Origin: Chondrilla cf. caribensis
Taxonomy: Eukaryota > Porifera > Demospongiae > Chondrillida > Chondrillidae
DNA: 40,000 nucleotides
Direction: 5' to 3'
Assembly (NCBI GenBank): GCA_964020155.1
Contig: OZ026560.1
Location: 3,806,759-3,846,758, forward strand
This document shows, piece after piece, positions 25,248 to 36,544 of the stretch. Numbering within the stretch: position 1 is the first letter of the stretch; every line of letters starts with the position of its first letter. Below the pieces are notes generated by a model, which saw only the letters and a list, made by a program, of their open reading frames with translations, did no database searches and had not been told where the DNA came from. A program made the translations under genes and the position numbers.

Positions 25248-27879
25248 TCAACTTGAAATTTTACACAGACCTAGCTGAGGCATTGAACTAAATTCTGAAA
25301 CAATTCCCATCTCAATAGATGGCGTGTAACCCCAATAACATTCGGAGGTGCTTAATATTTTGTCAATGTATGGGAGAGTATATGTAGGAGAGAAAACGCT
25401 AAGCACCTTTTTGCATAGCTCATGGGGGAGGGGGCGTGTCAACTTGAAATTTTACACAGACCTAGCTGAGGCATTGAACTAAATTCTAAAACAATTCCCA
25501 TCTCAATAGATGACCTGTAACACCAGCTACATTCGGAGGTACTTAATATTTTTTCAATGTATGGGAGAGTATAGGAGAGAAAACGCTAAGCACCTTTTTG
25601 CATAGCTCATGGGGGAGGGGGCGTGTCAACTTGAAAATTCACACAGACCTAGCTGGGGCATTGAACTAAACTATGAAACAATTCCCATCTGAATAGATGG
25701 CTTGTAACCCCAGTTACATTCGGAGGTGCTTAATATTTTGTCAATGTATGGGAGAGTATAGGAGAGAAAACGCTAAGCACCTTTTTGCATAGCTCATGGG
25801 GGAGGGGGCGTGTCAACTTGAAATTTTACACAGACCTAGCTGAGGCATTGAACTAAATTCTGAAACAATTCCCATCTCAATAGGTGGCTTGTAACCCCAG
25901 TTACATTCGGAGGTGCTTAATATTTTTTCAATGTATGGGAGAGTATAGGAGAGAAAACGCTAAGCACCTTTTTGCATAGCTCATGGGAAGGGGGCATATC
26001 AACTTGATATTATACACAGACTTAGCTGGGGCATTGAACTAAAGTCTGAAACAATTCCCATCTCAATAGATGGCTTGTAACCCCAGTTATATTCAGAGGT
26101 GCTTTATATTTTTTCAATGTATGGGAGAGTATACGTATGTAGGAGAGAAAATGCTAAGCACCTTATTGCATAGCTCATGCGGGAGGGGGCGTGTCAACTT
26201 GAAAATTTACACAGACCTAGCTGAGGCATTGAACTAAATTCTAAAACAATTCCCATCTCAATAGGTGTCTCGTAACCCCAGTTACATTCGGAGGTGCTTA
26301 ACATTTTTTCAATGTATGGGAGAGTATAGGAGAGAAAACGCTAAGCACCTTTTTGCATAGCACATGGGGGAGGGGGCGTGTCAACTTGAAATTTTACACA
26401 GACCTAGCTGAGGCATTGAACTAAATTCTAAAACAATTCCCATCTCAATAGATGACCTGTAACACCAGCTACATTCGGAGGTGCTTAATACGTATTTTTT
26501 CAATGTATGGGAGAGTATATGTAGGAGAGAAAACGCTAAGCACCTTTTTGCATAGCTCATGGGAGAGGTGGCGTGTCAACTTAAAAATTTACACAGACCT
26601 AGCTACGGACATGAACTAACTTTTCAAACAATTGCCATCTCAATAGGTATCCCATAACACCAGCTACATTCCGAGGTACTTAACATTTTTTCAATGTATG
26701 GGAGAGTATAGGAGACATAACGGTAAGCAACTTTTTGCATAGCTCATGAGATAGTGGGCATGAGTCCTGAGTGTGCTATGGGCCTTGTGGTGACAAGCAA
26801 AAAAATGTCAATTTTTATGCTTGTCACCACGGCCTCTCCTGTGTGCACATAATGCATCATACATCTAATACGAATGCACGGACACATTCCTTGAACTAAT
26901 AGGCTCCTTTTGATAACAAAAATGATAGGTTTTGTTGCTTATGAAAATTCTACCAGGAGTCCATATGGCACATAGCATTGTACATTTGCATGTACATTTC
27001 AATATATGTGTAATATGCCTTGTGGTGTTCACCCAGATGAGATAACACCACATTGCTGGTCACCAAGGGCTGTCCAGTGTCCGTGCCAAACTCACCAACA
27101 CAATTTGGGATGCATACAAACCATCCTGAGTGTGCTATAGGCCTCGTGGTGACAAGCAAACGATGTCAAATTTTACGCTTGTCACCACGGCCTCTCCTGT
27201 GTGCACATAATGCATCATACATCTAATACGAATGCACGGACACACTCCTGGAACTAATAGGGTCCTTTTCATAACAAAAGTGATAGGTTTTGTTGCTTAT
27301 GAAAATTCTACCAGGTGTCCATATCGCACATAGCATTATACATTTGTATGTACATTTCAATATAAGTGTAATACACCTTGTGTTGTTCACTGAGGATATT
27401 TGACACCATGTTGCTGGTCACCAAGGGCTACCCAGTGTCCGTGCCAAATTCACCAACACAATTTGGGATGCATACAAATTGTCCTGAGTGTGCTATGGGG
27501 CTCGTGGTGACAAGCAAAAAAATGTCAATTTTTATGCTTGTCACCACGGCCTCTCCTGTGTGCACATAATGCATCATAGATCTAATACAAATGCACGGAC
27601 ACACTCCTGGAACTAATAGGGTCCTATTGATAACAAAAATGATAGGTTTTGTTGCTTATGAAAATTCTCTCAGGTGTCCATATGGCACATAGCATTATAC
27701 ATTTGTATGTACATTTCAATATAAGTGTAATACGCCTTGTGGTGTTCACTCAGATGAGATAACACCACATTGCTGGTCACCAAGGGCTGCCCAGTGTCTG
27801 TGCCAAACTCACCAACACAATTTTGGATGCATACAAACCGTCCTGAGTGTGCTATAGGCCTCGTGGTGACAAGCAAAAA

Positions 27880-30800
27880 TGTCAATTTTTATGCTTGTCA
27901 CCACGGCCTCTCCTGTGTGCACATAATGCATCATAGATCTAATACAAATGCACGGACACACTCCTGGAACTAATAGGGTCCTATTGATAGCAAAAATGAT
28001 AGGTTTTGTTGCTTATGAAAATTCTCTCAGGTGTTCATATGGCACATAGCATTGTACATTTTTATGTACATTTCATTATAAGTGTAATACGCCTTGTGGT
28101 GTTCACTCAGGTGAGATGACAACCACGTTGCTGGTCACCAAGGGCTGTCCAGTGTCCGTGCCAAACTCACCAACACAATTTGGGATGCATACAAATTGTC
28201 CTGAGTGTGCTATAGGCCTCGTGGTGACAAGCAAACGATGTCAAATTTTACGCTTGTCACCACGGCCTCTCCTGTGTGCACATAATGCATCATAGATCTA
28301 ATACAAATGCACGGACACACTCCTGGAACTAATAGGGTCCTATTGATAGCAAAAATGATAGGTTTTGTTGCTTATGAAAGTTCTCTCAGGTGTCCATATG
28401 GCACATAGCATTATACATTTGTATGTACATTTCAATATAAGTGTAATATGCCTTGTGGTGTTCACCCAGATGAGATAACACCACATTGCTGGTCACCAAG
28501 GGCTGTCCAGTGTCTGTGCCAAACTCACCAACACAATTTTGGATGCATACAAACCGTCCTGAGTGTGCTATAGGCCTCGTGGTGACAAGCAAAAAAATGT
28601 CAATTTTTATGCTTGTCACCACGGCCTCTCCTGTGTGCACATAATGCATCATAGATCTAATACAAATGCACGGACATACTCCTGGAACTAATAGGGTCCT
28701 ATTGATAACAAAAAATGATAGGTTTTGTTGCTTATGAAAATTCTCTCAGGTGTCCATATGGCACATAGCATTGTACATTTTTATGTACATTTCAATATAA
28801 GTGTAATACGCCTTGTGGTGTTCACTCAGGTGAGATGACAACCACGTTGCTGGTCACCAAGGGCTGTCCAGTGTCCGTGCCAAACTCACCAACACAATTT
28901 GGGATGCATACAAATTGTCCTGAGTGTGCTATAGGCCTCGTGGTGACAAGCAAACGATGTCAAATTTTACGCTTGTCACCACGGCCTCTCCTGTGTGCAC
29001 ATAATGCATCATAGATCTAATACAAATGCACGGACACACTCCTGGAACTAATAGGGTCCTATTGATAGCAAAAATGATAGGTTTTGTTGCTTATGAAAGT
29101 TCTCTCAGGTGTCCATATGGCACATAGCATTATACATTTGTATGTACATTTCAATATAAGTGTAATATGCCTTGTGGTGTTCACCCAGATGAGATAACAC
29201 CACATTGCTGGTCACCAAGGGCTGTCCAGTGTCTGTGCCAAACTCACCAACACAATTTTGGATGCATACAAACCGTCCTGAGTGTGCTATAGGCCTCGTG
29301 GTGACAAGCAAAAAAATGTCAATTTTTATGCTTGTCACCACGGCCTCTCCTGTGTGCACATAATGCATCATAGATCTAATACAAATGCACGGACATACTC
29401 CTGGAACTAATAGGGTCCTATTGATAACAAAAAATGATAGGTTTTGTTGCTTATGAAAATTCTCTCAGGTGTCCATATGGCACATAGCATTGTACATTTT
29501 TATGTACATTTCAATATAAGTGTAATACGCCTTGTGGTGTTCACTCAGGTGAGATGACAACCACGTTGCTGGTCACCAAGGGCTGTCCAGTGTCCGTGCC
29601 AAACTCACCAACACAATTTGGGATGCATACAAATTGTTCTGAGTGTGCTTTAGACCTCGTGGTGACAAGCAAAAAAATGTCAATTTTTATGCTTGTCACC
29701 ACGGCCTCTCCTGTGTGCACATAATGCATCATACATCTAATACGAATGCACGGACACACTCCTTGAACTAATAGGGTCCTTTTCATAACAAAGGTGATAG
29801 GTTTTGTTGCTTATGAAAATTCTACCAGGAGTCCATATGGCACATAGAATAATATGTTTTTATGTACATTTCAATATAAGTGTAATACACCTTGTGTTGT
29901 TCACTGAGGATATTTGACACCATGTTGCTGGTCACCAAGGGCTACCCAGTGTCCTTGCCAAATTCACCAACACAATTTGGGATGCATACAAATTGTCCTG
30001 AGTGTGCTATAGGCCTCGTGGTGACAAGCAAAAAAATGTCAATTTTTATGCTTGTCACCACGGCCTCTCCTGTGTGCACATAATGCATCATAGATCTAAT
30101 ACAAATGCACGGACACACTCCTGGAACTAATAGGGTCCTATTGATAGCAAAAATGATAGGTTTTGTTGCTTATGAAAATTCTCTCAGGTGTTCATATGGC
30201 ACATAGCATTGTACATTTTTATGTACATTTCATTATAAGTGTAATACGCCTTGTGGTGTTCACTCAGGTGAGATGACAACCACGTTGCTGGTCACCAAGG
30301 GCTGTCCAGTGTCCGTGCCAAACTCACCAACACAATTTGGGATGCATACAAATTGTCCTGAGTGTGCTATAGGCCTCGTGGTGACAAGCAAACGATGTCA
30401 AATTTTACGCTTGTCACCACGGCCTCTCCTGTGTGCACATAATGCATCATAGATCTAATACAAATGCACGGACACACTCCTGGAACTAATAGGGTCCTAT
30501 TGATAGCAAAAATGATAGGTTTTGTTGCTTATGAAAGTTCTCTCAGGTGTCCATATGGCACATAGCATTATACATTTGTATGTACATTTCAATATAAGTG
30601 TAATATGCCTTGTGGTGTTCACCCAGATGAGATAACACCACATTGCTGGTCACCAAGGGCTGTCCAGTGTCTGTGCCAAACTCACCAACACAATTTTGGA
30701 TGCATACAAACCGTCCTGAGTGTGCTATAGGCCTCGTGGTGACAAGCAAAAAAATGTCAATTTTTATGCTTGTCACCACGGCCTCTCCTGTGTGCACATA

Positions 30801-32240
30801 ATGCATCATAGATCTAATACAAATGCACGGACATACTCCTGGAACTAATAGGGTCCTATTGATAACAAAAAATGATAGGTTTTGTTGCTTATGAAAATTC
30901 TCTCAGGTGTCCATATGGCACATAGCATTGTACATTTTTATGTACATTTCAATATAAGTGTAATACGCCTTGTGGTGTTCACTCAGGTGAGATGACAACC
31001 ACGTTGCTGGTCACCAAGGGCTGTCCAGTGTCCGTGCCAAACTCACCAACACAATTTGGGATGCATACAAATTGTCCTGAGTGTGCTATAGGCCTCGTGG
31101 TGACAAGCAAACGATGTCAAATTTTACGCTTGTCACCACGGCCTCTCCTGTGTGCACATAATGCATCATAGATCTAATACAAATGCACGGACACACTCCT
31201 GGAACTAATAGGGTCCTATTGATAGCAAAAATGATAGGTTTTGTTGCTTATGAAAGTTCTCTCAGGTGTCCATATGGCACATAGCATTATACATTTGTAT
31301 GTACATTTCAATATAAGTGTAATATGCCTTGTGGTGTTCACCCAGATGAGATAACACCACATTGCTGGTCACCAAGGGCTGTCCAGTGTCTGTGCCAAAC
31401 TCACCAACACAATTTTGGATGCATACAAACCGTCCTGAGTGTGCTATAGGCCTCGTGGTGACAAGCAAAAAAATGTCAATTTTTATGCTTGTCACCACGG
31501 CCTCTCCTGTGTGCACATAATGCATCATAGATCTAATACAAATGCACGGACATACTCCTGGAACTAATAGGGTCCTATTGATAACAAAAAATGATAGGTT
31601 TTGTTGCTTATGAAAATTCTCTCAGGTGTCCATATGGCACATAGCATTGTACATTTTTATGTACATTTCAATATAAGTGTAATACGCCTTGTGGTGTTCA
31701 CTCAGGTGAGATGACAACCACGTTGCTGGTCACCAAGGGCTGTCCAGTGTCCGTGCCAAACTCACCAACACAATTTGGGATGCATACAAATTGTTCTGAG
31801 TGTGCTTTAGACCTCGTGGTGACAAGCAAAAAAATGTCAATTTTTATGCTTGTCACCACGGCCTCTCCTGTGTGCACATAATGCATCATACATCTAATAC
31901 GAATGCACGGACACACTCCTTGAACTAATAGGGTCCTTTTCATAACAAAGGTGATAGGTTTTGTTGCTTATGAAAATTCTACCAGGAGTCCATATGGCAC
32001 ATAGAATAATATGTTTTTATGTACATTTCAATATAAGTGTAATACACCTTGTGTTGTTCACTGAGGATATTTGACACCATGTTGCTGGTCACCAAGGGCT
32101 ACCCAGTGTCCTTGCCAAATTCACCAACACAATTTGGGATGCATACAAATTGTCCTGAGTGTGCTATAGGCCTCGTGGTGACAAGCAAAAAAATGTCAAT
32201 TTTTATGCTTGTCACCACGGCCTCTCCTGTGTGCACATAA
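27880..32240 (+). repeat. Satellite 2 higher-order unit: 2157-bp hexamer, two copies
   Basis: A six-monomer block repeats with offset 2157 bp (28018/30175, 28386/30543, 29541/31698, 29892/32049). Inside it, a 719-bp dimer is itself repeated (28386/29105, 30543/31262). The homology stops near 32240, where GATCTAATACAAATG changes to CATCTAATACGAATG. Confidence 0.92.
28579..28622. repeat. 44-bp palindrome in each satellite 2 monomer (example)
   Basis: Perfect 12-bp arms GTGGTGACAAGC and GCTTGTCACCAC flank a 20-bp AT-rich centre whose A and T runs also pair partly. The arms are kept in nearly every monomer, although the centre exists in two forms (AAAAAAATGTC... and AAACGATGTC...). Confidence 0.9.
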
Positions 32241-34905
32241 TGCATCATACATCTAATACGAATGCACGGACACATTCCTTGAACTAATAGGCTCCTTTTG
32301 ATAACAACAATGATAGGTTTTGTTGCTTATGAAAATTCTCTCAGGTGTCCATATGGCACATAGCATTATACATTTTTAAGTACATTTCAATATAAGCGTA
32401 ATACGCCTTGTGGTGTTCACTCAGGTGAGATAACAACCACGTTGCTGGTCACCAAGGGCTGTCCAGTGTCCGTGCCAAACTCACCAACACAATTTGGGAT
32501 GCATACAAATTGTTCTGAGTGTGCTTTAGACCTCGTGGTGACAAGCAAAAAAATGTCAATTTTTATGCTTGTCACCACGGCCTCTCCTGTGTGCACATAA
32601 TGCATCATACATCTAATACGAATGCACGGACACATTCCTTGAACTAATAGGCTCCTTTTGATAACAACAATGATAGGTTTTGTTGCTTATGAAAATTCTA
32701 CCAGGAGTCCATATGGCACATAGAATAATATGTTTTTATGTACATTTCAATATAAGTGTAATACACCTTGTGTTGTTCACTGAGGATAGTTGACACCATG
32801 TTGCTGGTCACCAAGGGCTACCCAGTGTCCTTGCCAAACTCACCAACACAATTTGGGATGCATACAAATTGTCCTGAGTGTGCTATGGGCCTCGTGGTGA
32901 CAAGCAAAAAAATGTCAATTTTTATGCTTGTCACCATGGCCTCTCCTGTGTACACATAATGCATCATAGATCTAATACGAATGCACGGACACACTCCTGG
33001 AACTAATAAGGTCCTATTGATAACAAAAATGATAGGTTTTGTTGATAATGAAAATTCTCTCAGGTGTCCATATGGCACATAGCATTGTACATTTTTATGT
33101 ACATTTCATTATAAGTGTAATACACCTTGTGTTGTTCACTGAGGATATTTGACACCACATTACTGGTCACCAAGGGCTGTCCAGTGTCCGTGCCAAACTC
33201 ACCAACACAATTTGGGATGCATACAAATTGTCCTGAGTGTGCTATAGGCCTCGTGGTGACAAGCAAAAAAATGTCAATTTTTATGCTTGTCACCACGGCC
33301 TCTCCTGTGTGCACATAATGCATCATACATCTAATACGAATGCACGGACACATTCCTTGAACTAATAGGCTCCTTTTGATAACAACAATGATAGGTTTTG
33401 TTGCTTATGAAAATTCTCTCAGGTGTTCATATGGCACATAGCATTATACATTTTTATGTACATTTCAATATAAGTGTAATACGCCTTGTGGTGTTCACTC
33501 AGGTGAGATGACAACCACGTTGCTGGTCACCAAGGGCTGTCCAGTGTCCGTGCCAAACTCACCAACACAATTTGGGATGCATACAAATTGTTCTGAGTGT
33601 GCTTTAGACCTCGTGGTGACAAGCAAAAAAATGTCAATTTTTATGCTTGTCACCACGGCCTCTCCTGTGTACACATAATGCATCATACATCTAATACGAA
33701 TGCACGGACACACTCCTTGAACTAATAGGGTCCTTTTCATAACAAAAGTGATAGGTTTTGTTGCTTATGAAAATTCTACCAGGAGTCCATATGGCACATA
33801 GAATAATATGTTTTTATGTACATTTCAATATAAGTGTAATACACCTTGTGTTGTTCACTGAGGATATTTGACACCATGTTGCTGGTCACCAAGGGCTACC
33901 CAGTGTCCTTGCCAAACTCACCAACACAATTTGGGATGCATACAAATTGTCCTGAGTGTGCTATGGGCCTCGTGGTGACAAGCAAAAAAATGTCAATTTT
34001 TATGCTTGTCACCACCGCCTCTCCTGTGTGCACATCATGCATCATAGATCTAATACGAATGCACGGACACACTCCTAGAACTAATACGGTCCTTTTGATA
34101 ACAAAAATGATAGGTTTTGTTACTTATAAAAATTCTCTCATGTGTCCACATGGCACATAGCATTATACATTTGTATGTACATTTCAATATAAATGTAATA
34201 TGCCTTGTGGTGATAACTCAGGTGATTTGACATCACGTTGCTGGTCACCAAGGGCTGCCCAGTGTCCGTGCCAAACTAACCAACACAATTTCGGATGCAT
34301 ACAAAACGCCCTGAGTGTGCTATAGGCCTCGTGGTGACAAGCAAAAAATGTCAATTTTTATGCTTGTCACCACGGCCTCTCCTGTGTGCACATAATGCAT
34401 CATGGATCTAATACGAATGCACGGACACACTCCTGGAACTACGTAATAGGGTCCTTTTGATAACAAAAATGATAGGTTTTGAAGCAGATCAAAAATTCTC
34501 TCAGGTGTCCAAATGGCACATAGCATTATACATTTGTATGTACATTTCAGTATAAGTGTAATACGCCTTGTGGTGATGACTCAGGTGAATTGACATCACA
34601 TTGCTGGTCACCAAGGGCTTCCCAGTGTCCATGCCAAACTCATCAGCACAATTTGGGATGCATACAAACCGTCCTGTGTGTGCTATAGTCCTCATGGTGA
34701 CAAGTAAAACAAGTCCAATTTATTCCTTGTCACCACGGCGTCTCCTATGTGCACATGATGCATCATAGCACAAATACAGATGCACGAACACACTCCTGGA
34801 ACCGGTATGGTCCTTCTGATATCAAAAATGATACATTTTGTTGCCCATCAAAAATTCTCTCCTGTGTCTACGTATATGGCACATATAACATTGCATAATA
34901 TGTGG

Positions 34906-35230
34906 TCCCTAACCCTTGCTACATTCGGAGGTGCATGCGCAATAATTTTCTTAATGTATGGGAAGGTATGGGAGAAATTCTGCTAAGTACCTTCTTTCAT
35001 AGCCCGTATGATATTTCGGCCAGATTTAAGAAGGTGCTTATTTTTTCTTCTATATTATACCCTTCCATACATTAAATGATTTTAGGTGCCTCCCAATGTA
35101 GCTACGTAGGGTTAGGGTCCACATATGGAGATGTGAATTGTTCAAAATTCATAATTTAGTTTACATCCACAGCTAGATCTGGCTGAAATAGCATGTTGAC
35201 ATGCATATGGCCCCTCTCCCATCCCTATTT
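34906..35230. repeat. Head-to-head diverged satellite 1 monomers (inverted repeat)
   Basis: A plus-strand diverged monomer (GGTCCCTAACCCTTGCTACA, CGGAGGTGC, AATGTATGGGAAGG) runs to about 35020. It is followed by a reversed monomer (CCTTCCATACATTAAATG, AGGTGCCTCCCAATGTAGCTAC, GGGTTAGGGTCC, then GGCCCCTCTCCCATCC). Satellite 2 is therefore flanked on both sides by satellite 1 sequence, and the right end of the whole block is inverted. Confidence 0.85.
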
Positions 35231-35477
35231 TCTCCTATTTTTCCTCGATCATACATTTGGTGTACAGATTCAGTGCATGTGCCTTTCAAGATACTTGCAA
35301 GCCATTGCACTGTTTAAAATGATGATCAAATTTCGAAATAACAGAAAGAACATTACATCTTATATACAAAAGGAGCGAAGAAGAAAATGAATGTATACAA
35401 TGAACTAAAAGCAGTTGCTTGAAGACTGGCTAATCCACATATCCTCTTGTCTCCAACAAAATAGTGTTCTCCAGTAC
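35231..35477. other. Unique AT-rich spacer
   Basis: No repeat, exon or RNA gene is recognised between the satellite block and the ankyrin region. Confidence 0.5.
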
Positions 35478-35564
35478 CTTAGTGACAGGCGTATAGTGTG
35501 AGAATTGTGAAGAGAATGTTCCCAGCCCACTTGTCAGTGTCCTCAAAGCTTTTGCGTAGCCCTA
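35478..35564 (-). other. Possible terminal exon downstream of the duplicated ankyrin exon
   Basis: On the minus strand a good acceptor (TGTTTCTTGCTAG) is followed by an open frame reading LRKSFEDTDKWAGNILFTI and a stop near 35479. The alternative phase, which would fit the upstream donor, is also open for about 42 codons. It could be the 3' exon of a chimeric transcript of the duplicated ankyrin copy. Weak evidence. Confidence 0.2.
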
Positions 35565-35598
35565 GCAAGAAACACAAGCCAGGACCAATATGTACGTT

Positions 35599-35710
<112 letters not shown>

Positions 35711-35729
35711 ACCACCACCACCACCACAC

Positions 35730-36110
35730 CTTGTCCAACAGACACACAGACGGATGATTAACATAACTCTTGTCCATTCCATTTCTCCTCTCGCGGTCCG
35801 AACCATTGATAAACGGTAGTTGATATTATTTCTTCACGGGCTGGTCTGAGAGCATTTGGAGGAGTTCCTTTCTCTTTTTGTCTGTTCTCTGACTCGAACG
35901 AGAAGAAGCACACGCTACATGAAAGGCTGTCTGACCATTGGCGTTAGTTACGAAAGGGTCACCGCCAAATCGAAGGCATTCGTTCAGGAAAAGTTTGTGC
36001 TCGAATCTGACAGCGTATATCAGAGGTGTGTCGTTGGAAGGACTGGGTCCCATGTGTTTATTAGGAGTAAAGTTCTTCTGTAAGTGGGCTGACATATCGG
36101 ATTCCGAAGA
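35730..36110 (-). pseudogene. Duplicated ankyrin exon with premature stop
   Basis: Same exon as 39041-39421, with acceptor TGTAG before TCTTCGGAATCC and donor AAG|GTGTGG. The protein part MSAHLQKN...NDTPLIYAVRFEHK... is nearly identical to the intact copy. At 35826-35828 a GAA codon (39137-39139 in the other copy) has become TAA, so translation ends after DQPVKK and the last 32 codons of the exon are lost. The downstream ankyrin exon (38875-38931) has no counterpart next to this copy. Most likely a non-functional fragment; a short 89-residue ankyrin product from the internal ATG at 36093-36095 cannot be excluded. Confidence 0.75.
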
Positions 36111-36302
36111 CTACATTTTCCGAAGGATCTCTTCTTCTCCAGGTAATTTCCATTTGGATTCCTTCTTACTGTAATCTTTCCGTTCTTCTTCGGTTAGTAA
36201 ACCTGAAAGAACTTCGTTTCCACTGCACCCATCTCCAGTACGCACTGATCATTAGAATCTGTCACGTAACATCTGACACGTAACTGAAACAGTGAATTTA
36301 TA

Positions 36303-36432
36303 TTGCGCAAAAAGATGGCCGATTTCAAAAGGCCGACAATTAGAAATTCGGCTAGAATTCAAGCGAAACGGCTTCGCCGAACTTTATATCTCCAGCGAAG
36401 GTTTTACCAAACTTAAAGTAGACGTCCAAGTA
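36303..36432 (+). repeat. ~120-bp dispersed repeat, copy 1, with AAGATGGCCG motif
   Basis: Begins near GCGCAAAAAGATGGCCGATT and ends near GACGTCCAAGTA. An almost identical copy lies at 39613-39741 in the segmental duplication, and a much older one at 37085-37200. AAGATGGCCG resembles the YY1 site. A 33-codon plus-strand frame (MADFKRPTIRNS...) starts here but is broken in the old copy. It lies about 200 bp upstream of the ankyrin exon and may be promoter sequence. Confidence 0.7.
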
Positions 36433-36544
36433 TATTGAGTGCCGGGGAAGGCTTCTGCGACTCCACTTTTATCATTTTTTATCAAATTGTACACATAGGC
36501 CAACTATAAATAGCGCAGATACTAATAATAAAATAGATAGGTCA

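Larger units (their letters stand above)
13845..26762 (+). repeat. Satellite 1: ~190-bp tandem array, about 68 monomers
   Basis: Head-to-tail monomers of 187-195 bp. Each contains GGGAGAGTATAGGAGAGAAA, CGCTAAGCACCTTTTTGCAT, AGCTCATGGGGGAGGGGGCG, ACACAGACCTAGCTG, CAATTCCCATCTCAATAG and ACATTCGGAGGTGCTTAATA. The first four or five monomers (13845-14560) and the last one or two are strongly diverged, while central ones differ by a few bases, as expected from unequal exchange. Every monomer has AGGTGCTTA and TAAGCACCT as inverted arms about 45 bp apart. Two length variants exist: GAGTATAGGAG and GAGTATATGTAGGAG. A 64-codon frame recurs on the minus strand but starts at TTG and only reflects monomer identity. 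Confidence 0.98.
26763..34885 (+). repeat. Satellite 2: ~359-bp tandem array, about 22 monomers
   Basis: Unrelated to satellite 1 by eye. Monomers contain GGTGTCCATATGGCACATAG, GTAATACGCCTTGTGGTGTT, TTGCTGGTCACCAAGGGCTG, CCAACACAATTTGGGATGCA, GTGGTGACAAGC...GCTTGTCACCAC, CCTCTCCTGTGTGCACATAA and GATAGGTTTTGTTGCTTATG. The three rightmost monomers (from about 34100) are most diverged. Frames of 63-97 codons recur on both strands but vary with monomer indels and overlap the palindrome, so they are not genes. Confidence 0.98.

Noticed and set aside
15201..25442. Repeated 64-codon minus-strand frames in satellite 1 (family reading KKVLSVFSPTYTLPYI)
   Set aside because: They start at TTG overlapping the previous TGA, are lost in monomers with indels, and copies differ without codon-like patterns. 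They follow from monomer identity.
26865..34526. 63-104-codon frames on both strands of satellite 2
   Set aside because: Overlapping frames on opposite strands across a tandem repeat with a palindrome; open length changes with single-base indels and no splice or start context is shared.
13845..34885. CRISPR array
   Set aside because: Monomers are 190 and 359 bp, contiguous without unique spacers, and the DNA is clearly eukaryotic.
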